DNA from: Atlantibacter sp. RC6
GTDB lineage: Bacteria > Pseudomonadota > Gammaproteobacteria > Enterobacterales > Enterobacteriaceae
Assembly (NCBI RefSeq): GCF_014193285.1
Contig: NZ_JACHZE010000009.1
Location: 37,282-101,281 of the forward strand
Direction of reading: 5' to 3'
DNA length: 64,000 nt
Below, piece after piece: positions 58,726-64,000 of the stretch (the first letter of the stretch is position 1; each line of letters begins with the position of its first letter). A model generated the notes under the pieces. The model did no database searches, was not told where the DNA came from, and saw only the letters and a program-made list of their open reading frames with translations. Made by a program: the position numbers and the translations under genes.

Positions 58726-59490
58726 ATGGCACGTTTTCAGCAGAAAGTGGTAGTGATTACCGGCGCGGGTTCCGGTATTGGCGAGGGCGCGGCGAAGCGC
58801 TTTGCCAGCGAAGGGGCCAGCGTTGTACTGGTAGGACGTACGCCGGAAAAACTGGAAAAAGTCGCGGCTAAATTGCCGCAGGGCAAACACCTGGTGGTGC
58901 CTTGCGACGTATCGAAAGCGGATGAGGTTGAAAACCTGGCGCAGCGTGTGGTGGATGAATATGGCCGCGTGGATGTGCTGGTGAATAACGCGGGTGTGAT
59001 CGTGCAGGGCCGCATTCATGAAGTCTCGCTAAACGACTGGGAAACGCTGATGGGAACTGATCTTAACGGCGTGTTCTACTGCACCCATTATTTCATGCCG
59101 GAATTGCTGAAAACCAAAGGCAATGTGGTCAATATTTCTTCGGTTTCCGGACTGGGCGGCGATTGGGGAATGAGCGTGTATAACGCGGCGAAGGGGGCGA
59201 TCACCAATTTTACCCGCGCGCTGGCGATGGACTACGGCGCCGACGGCGTGCGTATTAACGCCATTTGCCCTGGCTTTACCTTTACCGAGCTGACTGAAGA
59301 TATGAAGCAAAATGAGCCGCTGCTGCAAAAATTCTACGAACGTATCCCGCTAAAGCGCGCCGGGGAGCCGGAAGATATCGCAGATGCCATTGCTTTTATC
59401 GCCAGCGATGATGCCCGTTACATTACCGGCGTGAACTTGCCGGTCGACGGCGGTCTCACTGCCTCCAACGGGCAGCCGCCGCAGGCGTAA
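58726..59490 (+). CDS. SDR-family oxidoreductase (glucose/ribitol dehydrogenase-like)
   Basis: A 254-residue classical SDR. The cofactor motif VVITGAGSGIGEGAAKRF has VLVGRT after beta-2, suggesting an NADP(H) preference. NNAGV, the catalytic Ser in NISSVSG and the YNAAKGAI active site are intact, and it ends ITGVNLPVDGGLTAS. AGGAGGTGAC precedes the ATG. It converges on the regulator gene with only 4 bp between stops. The neighbouring PTS transporter suggests a sugar or sugar-alcohol substrate; this is inference. Confidence 0.88.
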   Translation: MARFQQKVVVITGAGSGIGEGAAKRFASEGASVVLVGRTPEKLEKVAAKLPQGKHLVVPCDVSKADEVENLAQRVVDEYGRVDVLVNNAGVIVQGRIHEVSLNDWETLMGTDLNGVFYCTHYFMPELLKTKGNVVNISSVSGLGGDWGMSVYNAAKGAITNFTRALAMDYGADGVRINAICPGFTFTELTEDMKQNEPLLQKFYERIPLKRAGEPEDIADAIAFIASDDARYITGVNLPVDGGLTASNGQPPQA

Positions 59491-59494
59491 TGCA

Positions 59495-60508
59495 TCAGGC
59501 GGAACCACGAATAACCAGTTGGCCGGACAGCGTGATGCGCTGGACCGGCAGATCGGCGGTTTTTAGCTTGCGCACCATCAACTGCGCCGCCTGGCGCCCG
59601 GTCTCTTCACTGGCGGAAGAGACATAGGTGAACGACGGCGTGGTCAGATTAATCATTAAATCTTCAAACCCGATCAACGACACCTGTTGGGTAAGGAACA
59701 CATCTTTACCCACGGTGCGCCCCACCTGATTGATGGCGTCAATACAGCCGATAATGGCATTGGGGGAATGGCACAGCAGGGCGGTAATTTTGTTGTTGCT
59801 TTCCAGCAGATCGCGCACCACGGCGCTGGCGGCCTGGGTATCCTCCCGACAGGCAGGCGTAAAATCCTCACGCGGAAATAAACCATACTGCGTGAGCGCG
59901 GCGCGGTAGCCGCAGAGCCGTTCATGGCGAATTAAACAGCGCGGATCCCCGCCGATGTAGGCGATGTTGCGATGCCCGCGTTCAATCAGATAGCGCGTTG
60001 CCAGGCTCCCGGCCTGGCGATTATCACGCATTACCACATCCCGCGCACAGTTGAGCGGCGACTGAGAGACGACCACCATGGGCAACGGGCTTTCGCTTAT
60101 CGCAGCGGGTACGCTATCGGTTTTGGATTCCGCATCTAAATAAATCACCCCCGCGACGCCCTGGCGGGTAAACGCCAGTAAACTTTGCTCCAGCCGCTCG
60201 ACATTACCCTGAGGCTGGGCCAGTACCACCATAAAGCCCTGAAGCTCCAGTTCGTGAACAATGCTCGACATGACGCGAATGGCGAAAGGATCGTTAAAAT
60301 CGTGGAGAATAAGACCGATGAGATTAGAGGTATTGGCGCGAAGATTTGCAGCGGCCATGTTATGGACATAGCCCAGCTCGTCGATAGCGGCCTGTACCTT
60401 TTCGATGGTGGCCTGAGATATTTTCCCTTTCTGGCGTAACACCAATGAGACGGTAGAGACGGAGACATCCGCCCGCTTTGCCACATCAATAATGCTGACC
60501 TTTTTCAT
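59495..60508 (-). CDS. LacI-family transcriptional regulator (MalI-like)
   Basis: A 337-residue repressor with an N-terminal helix-turn-helix (VSIIDVAKRADVSVSTVSLVLRQKG) and hinge ELGYVHNMAAANLRANTSN, followed by a periplasmic-binding-protein-like core. SVSTVSLVL is characteristic of MalI relatives. The inducer is unknown. It is downstream of and co-directional with the PTS gene, with a hairpin between, so regulator and transporter probably form one operon controlled by the palindromes at 62137-62163. Confidence 0.9.
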   Translation of the reverse strand: MKKVSIIDVAKRADVSVSTVSLVLRQKGKISQATIEKVQAAIDELGYVHNMAAANLRANTSNLIGLILHDFNDPFAIRVMSSIVHELELQGFMVVLAQPQGNVERLEQSLLAFTRQGVAGVIYLDAESKTDSVPAAISESPLPMVVVSQSPLNCARDVVMRDNRQAGSLATRYLIERGHRNIAYIGGDPRCLIRHERLCGYRAALTQYGLFPREDFTPACREDTQAASAVVRDLLESNNKITALLCHSPNAIIGCIDAINQVGRTVGKDVFLTQQVSLIGFEDLMINLTTPSFTYVSSASEETGRQAAQLMVRKLKTADLPVQRITLSGQLVIRGSA

Positions 60509-60545
60509 CGCGCTCCTGACAAGTCCTTTTCATTCCGCGAGATAC

Positions 60546-60576
60546 CCGCGCCTCTTGTAACATACAGGAGGCGCGG
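60546..60576 (-). terminator. Hairpin between the PTS gene and its regulator
   Basis: CCGCGCCTC (60546-60554) pairs with GAGGCGCGG (60568-60576) around a 13-nt loop. No T run follows on the minus strand, so partial attenuation or mRNA stabilisation is more likely than full termination. Confidence 0.6.
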
Positions 60577-60589
60577 CAGAAAATCGCGA

Positions 60590-62089
60590 TCACTTACCAA
60601 TCATGGTGGAAATGGTTTGCGCAATAAATTGCGCCCGGGCGCCAAATATCACCTGTACGCCGCTGTCTCCCACAAAGACAACACCACGAGCGCCCACACT
60701 GTTTAAGCCATCACGATCCACCAGCGAGGCTTTATCCACTTCCAGACGCAGACGGGTAATGCATGAGCCGACGCTGTCGATATTCTCCGGACCACCCAAC
60801 AAATTGATGATATCAGTCGCCAGTTCGGTGTCGGTTTTGTCATCGGCATTTACGGCTATTTCCGCACGGCCCGGCGTTTTCACATCGAAGCGACGAATCA
60901 CATAGCGGAAAGTGAAGTAGTAAATGAGCCCCATCGGCACGCCGACAATCACGGCATTCAGGAAGTTGGTTTGGTAGCCGTTAAACGACGGCAAAATCCC
61001 GAATGAAATGTAGTCGATAAGCCCGGCGGAGAACGATTTGGCGATATGCGCATGCAGCAGATACATACACATATAGGACAACCCGGCCATCACCGCGTTA
61101 AATACATACAGAATCGGCGCCACAAAAATAAAGGTGAACTCTACCGGCTCGGTAATACCGGTTAAAAAGCAGGTCAGAGCCGCAGAGAACAGAATACCGG
61201 AGGCGATCTTTTTGTTTTTGGTATTGGCTTCGTGATACATGGCCAGACAGGCAGCAGGCAGCGCGAACAGCATCAACGGGAACTCGCCCTGCATAAATTT
61301 GCCTGCGTTGTGGTAGGTATCGCTGCTGAAGCTTTTCACGCCTTCTTCCAGCATTTTGAACCAAATGGTTTGATCGCCATGGATCACCTGGCCGGTGGCG
61401 GTGGTGTAATCGCCAAAAGAGTACCAGAACGACGGATACCAGATATGGTGCAGGCCCAGCGGGATCAGCGCACGTTCCACCAGTCCAAAAATAAACGTGG
61501 ATGCGGCCTGGTTATCACCGTTTACCACCAGAGACAGCGCATCGATGCCTGCCTGAATATGCTGCCAGACGTAGGGCAACGCGAGACCGAGCAAAAACGA
61601 TAAAAACGCGGTTGCGATGGCGACAAAACGTTTACCGGAGAAGAAGCCTAAAAACTCCGGTAATTGCATGGTATGGAAGCGGTTATAACACCATGCGGCA
61701 AGAATACCGCATATCAGGCCGCCGAAAACGCCCATCTGGAGAGTAGGGATACCCACTACCATGGCATACTTCCCGCCGCTGGCGGCCATTTCTGGTGTAA
61801 TCCCCAATACCGTGCCGATGGTGATATTAGTGATGAAAACCGATACCGCCGCCGACAATGCCGCGATCCCGGATTCTGACGCCAACCCAACCGCAGAGCC
61901 GATAGCAAACAACATAGGGAGATTGTCAAAGATGACACCCCCCGCGTTCATCATTAACGGTAAGTGGAATTTGTCACCAAATGCCAACAGCAAACCTGCC
62001 GCAGGCAACAGTGAAATAGGCAGCATTAACGCGCGGCCTATCATGGATAGCTTTGAAAGCGATTTAACCAACCCTGACATCAGACTCAT
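60590..62089 (-). CDS. PTS glucose/maltose-family EIICB transporter
   Basis: A 499-residue permease of the PtsG/MalX family. The EIIC domain (residues about 1-400) has LMLPISLLPAAGLLLAFGD, LPEFLGFFSGKRFVAI, LIPLGLHHIWYPSFWY and CFLTGITEPVEFTFIFVAP, with the GITEPxE sugar-binding motif. After a linker the EIIB domain contains GSCITRLRLEV, whose Cys accepts phosphate. No EIIA is fused or nearby, so EIIA-Glc (Crr) would be the donor. With a MalI-like regulator it resembles the malI-malX pair of E. coli, but the arrangement is operonic rather than divergent. Substrate not determined. Confidence 0.92.
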   Translation of the reverse strand: MSLMSGLVKSLSKLSMIGRALMLPISLLPAAGLLLAFGDKFHLPLMMNAGGVIFDNLPMLFAIGSAVGLASESGIAALSAAVSVFITNITIGTVLGITPEMAASGGKYAMVVGIPTLQMGVFGGLICGILAAWCYNRFHTMQLPEFLGFFSGKRFVAIATAFLSFLLGLALPYVWQHIQAGIDALSLVVNGDNQAASTFIFGLVERALIPLGLHHIWYPSFWYSFGDYTTATGQVIHGDQTIWFKMLEEGVKSFSSDTYHNAGKFMQGEFPLMLFALPAACLAMYHEANTKNKKIASGILFSAALTCFLTGITEPVEFTFIFVAPILYVFNAVMAGLSYMCMYLLHAHIAKSFSAGLIDYISFGILPSFNGYQTNFLNAVIVGVPMGLIYYFTFRYVIRRFDVKTPGRAEIAVNADDKTDTELATDIINLLGGPENIDSVGSCITRLRLEVDKASLVDRDGLNSVGARGVVFVGDSGVQVIFGARAQFIAQTISTMIGK

Positions 62090-62136
62090 GCTGATTTCCC
62101 CCGAAGTAGACCGGGCTTATGCCCTGTTTTATGCAA

Positions 62137-62163
62137 GTAGAACGTTCTAGTAGAACGTTCTAC
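62137..62163. promoter_or_regulatory. Tandem palindromic operator upstream of the PTS gene
   Basis: The perfect 12-bp palindrome TAGAACGTTCTA occurs twice, at 62138-62149 and 62151-62162, centres 13 bp apart, 48 bp upstream of the PTS start. It is a likely binding site for the LacI-family repressor at 59495-60508. Confidence 0.75.
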
Positions 62164-62550
62164 TTATCATTGTTCAGGTCACCTCAAGCCCGCAACAGAA
62201 ATTTAACGCCCGGTCAAAGTAAATACTTATTTTTTGAAGTGGGTCAGAAAACGAGATCGCAGAAGGTGCCGGGAGGATGGCACCCGTAAACGGCGCAAGA
62301 GTACAAAACGACTCATTGAGAATAATGAAGACAGATTATATTTTACGCGAAGATGTTATTTGGATATTTATTTAAAATAACAAGTTAATTTCATTTAAAG
62401 ACTAATTAATCAAAACGGTTTTGATTTGTTCTTTTTGGGATTTTTTCGTGTTTGTGTTTATTTACATCTTTAATGGATAATTAATGTTCTATTTTAGTCC
62501 ATCCAGGATGAACAATAATCTACCCGGGAAATATTCAACGAGGTTATATT
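62164..62550. other. AT-rich intergenic region with no recognised gene
   Basis: About 390 bp between the PTS operator and the lipoprotein gene. From about 62330 on it is strongly AT-rich, with several T runs. It should hold the promoter of the lipoprotein/coiled-coil pair. I found no RNA gene or repeat in it. Confidence 0.4.
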
Positions 62551-63048
62551 GTGGGTTATTCAGATAAATTAAGTGCATGGATGATGAAGTCGCTCCTGAG
62601 TCTACCATTGACAGGATTGTTTATTGTAAGTGGGTGCCACTTTAATGAATCCGAACCGCCTAAAACAGCCGTCACTGTGCAGTCGCCCCAGCCATCAAAC
62701 GGGGTCTCTACGCCATTACCCTCTGCGAAGTTAGAATCCCAAACGACAGCCACTGCTGAAAGTGAAACGTATCGGGAAAGCTCCTCTTCTACCGGTACTG
62801 CGACAGTTTGCCAGCGTGAACTCGCGGCTTTATCGAAAATCAACCCCGCAAAATATGCCACGCAAAAAGGTGTTTTTGATAACTTACTAAAAAGCGTCTC
62901 GGTATATTCTACTGTGCGCGATGATGTTAATCCCGGTACGAAAGATATTATGGATACGCTTTACAAATATAAAACGCAAAAAATCTGTAATGACATTCAG
63001 CAAGCTATCAACGAATCACTGATTGCACGGGGAGAGAATGTGAAATGA
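62551..63048 (+). CDS. Predicted lipoprotein of unknown function
   Basis: A 165-residue protein with a lipoprotein signal: SLLSLPLTGLFIVSGCHF has the lipobox IVSG-C, with residue +2 His (not Asp), so outer-membrane sorting is likely. A Ser/Thr/Pro/Gln-rich linker (residues about 35-85) leads to a helical C-terminal domain with two cysteines (TVCQRELAAL and KICNDIQQAI). The start is GTG 62551 after AACGAGG; ATG 62581 is an alternative that gives a cleaner signal peptide. Its stop overlaps the next ATG (ATGA). I do not recognise the family. Confidence 0.75.
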   Translation: MGYSDKLSAWMMKSLLSLPLTGLFIVSGCHFNESEPPKTAVTVQSPQPSNGVSTPLPSAKLESQTTATAESETYRESSSSTGTATVCQRELAALSKINPAKYATQKGVFDNLLKSVSVYSTVRDDVNPGTKDIMDTLYKYKTQKICNDIQQAINESLIARGENVK

Positions 63049-63069
63049 CCCGGTTTGCATTGAAACGCC

Positions 63070-63079
63070 TTTTTTTTTT
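63070..63079 (+). repeat. Homopolymer of ten T inside a signal-peptide coding region
   Basis: Ten consecutive T residues follow CGCC and precede ATTTTG. One more T (or a -1 slip) joins the start codon to the long downstream frame. Confidence 0.85.
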
Positions 63080-63580
63080 ATTTTGCCAATAACCGCCTGC
63101 GCTATTGCCGCGCAGGATGCTCAGTCAGCCAGCACTACCACCACACTGCAATCTCTGGATTCCATCACCGCGCAGTCTAGTGGCATTCCCGAATTACTGT
63201 TAGTTAAACCAATACCTTTGCCGGAGCCGAACGTTACCCATCCTGCGAAGCCTAAAAAAACCAATCGCGCTATTGCCGCTACGCAAACTGATAAAAAACC
63301 CTCCGAACCTGGTCAGGTGCAAAATCTACGGTTTAGCTGGGCTCAAGAAAAAGCCGAACTGGAAAACAAACTCAATGAGGCCCGGAAGTTGGCTGCTGAT
63401 TACCAAAAGCAGCTTACTGACGTAACCAACCAGAAAACGACCAACGCGAGTAATTTTGCAGATCTACAGCAGCAACTGGCTGAGCGTGAGGATGAACTGG
63501 AAGCGCTAAAAGCACAGAATCAGGCAAACCTAAGCGCTGAGGGAGATAAAAAACAGCTTACTTTCCAGTTACAAAAATCA

Positions 63581-64000
63581 CTTGAAGCCAGCCAAAAACA
63601 GGCTGCGACTTATCAGAAGCAATTGGCAACTCTCACTGATGAGCAGGCTGCAAAAGCGAAAGCGCTGACCGAACTGCAACAGCAACTGGCAGATCGTGAT
63701 AAAACCCTGCAGGAACTAACTACTCAGGTAAAAGCCCTGAGCGGTACGCGGGATGAAAAAACGCAGCAAACCGCCCAGTTGCAGAAAACGCTGGCGGAAA
63801 ACCAGAAGCAAAAAGCGGAGTTTCAGAAGCAGATTGCTGACTTAACTGGCGACCAGTCGGCAAAAGCGAAAGCGCTAACTGAACTGCAACAGCAACTGGC
63901 CGATCGTGACAAAACCCTGCAGGAACTAACTGCCCAGGTAAAAGCCCTGAGCGGTACACAGGATGAAAAAGCGCAGCAAACCGCCCAGTTGCAGAAAACG
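63581..64000 (+). repeat. Two tandem 210-bp repeats in the coiled-coil gene
   Basis: Unit 1 (63581-63790) and unit 2 (63791-64000) are in register, 210 bp (70 codons) each, both ending GCAGAAAACG. Their second two-thirds are nearly identical (AKAKALTELQQQLADRDKTL in both), while the first third has diverged. More copies probably follow beyond the window. Confidence 0.88.

Larger units (their letters stand above)
63045..64000 (+). pseudogene. Coiled-coil repeat protein, frame interrupted at a T10 run, runs off the window
   Basis: The ATG 63045 overlaps the lipoprotein stop and follows GGAGAG. Its frame reads MTRFALKRLFFLFCQ and stops at 63092. The -1 frame, entered at the run of ten T (63070-63079), continues ILPITACAIAAQDAQSAS, completing a normal signal peptide, and stays open to the window end (over 300 codons). 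The mature part has a Pro/Lys-rich segment and then Gln/Lys/Leu-rich coiled coil, including two 70-residue repeats. No start codon with a ribosome site exists in the second frame before the run. It may be phase-variable, expressed by slippage, or a true or technical frameshift. Function unknown; exported to the periplasm if expressed. Confidence 0.7.

Noticed and set aside
63720..63959. Minus-strand frame over the coiled-coil repeats
   Set aside because: Antisense of a repetitive coding region; no start context, and the plus-strand frame explains the sequence.

Overview
The window is enterobacterial chromosome. Gene order and protein sequence for most of it match the E. coli K-12 10-12 minute region (rsmS-priC-ybaN-apt-dnaX-ybaB ... 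recR-htpG-adk-hemH-gsk-ybaL-fsr-ushA-ybaK-ybaP-copA ... cueR-ybbJ-qmcA-cnoX-ybbO-tesA-ybbA-ybbP-selU-purK-purE ... lpxH-ppiB-cysS-ybcI). Several accessory blocks break this backbone. The genus cannot be fixed from the sequence alone; a member of the Enterobacteriaceae related to Enterobacter, Kosakonia or Klebsiella is likely.

Layout: (1) 1-1530, the end of glrR and glnB, which in E. coli lie far away near 58 min, so a rearrangement junction sits at about 1.53-1.57 kb. (2) 1.57-5.85 kb, rsmS to ybaB. (3) 5.9-11.8 kb, a complete five-gene chaperone-usher fimbrial operon inserted between ybaB and recR, which adjoin in E. coli. (4) 11.9-26.8 kb, recR to copA, with a sigma-32 promoter at htpG, a CueR-type promoter at copA and a conserved CopA(Z) frameshift site. 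(5) 27.1-40.5 kb, a type I-E CRISPR-Cas locus between copA and cueR: a 10-repeat array, two small genes of unknown role, cas3, a 500-bp regulatory gap, cas8e-cse2-cas7e-cas5e-cas6e-cas1-cas2, and a 41-repeat array. (6) 40.5-51.1 kb, cueR to purE. (7) 51.4-54.6 kb, an alkyl sulfatase and a diguanylate cyclase. (8) 54.7-58.5 kb, lpxH-ppiB-cysS-ybcI. (9) 58.7-62.1 kb, an SDR gene and a PTS-regulator operon with a tandem palindromic operator. (10) 62.5-64.0 kb, a lipoprotein gene and a coiled-coil repeat gene whose reading frame is interrupted at a run of ten T.

The most interesting signal is in the cas3-cas8e gap. On the minus strand there is a two-repeat degenerate mini-CRISPR (31582-31657) with a 19-nt spacer. 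The spacer matches a site 118-136 bp away at every expected pairing position from 1 to 15. The only mismatches in that stretch are at positions 6 and 12, the bases that type I-E Cascade flips out. The site carries a perfect AAG PAM and overlaps a candidate cas8e promoter. This looks like a CreR/CreA-type regulatory guide by which Cascade would repress its own operon. In the same operon, cas8e carries an in-frame TGA at codon 311 while the rest of the frame is intact. Whether the locus still interferes, and whether the stop is read through, is therefore open.

No rRNA or tRNA gene, insertion sequence or prophage gene was recognised.
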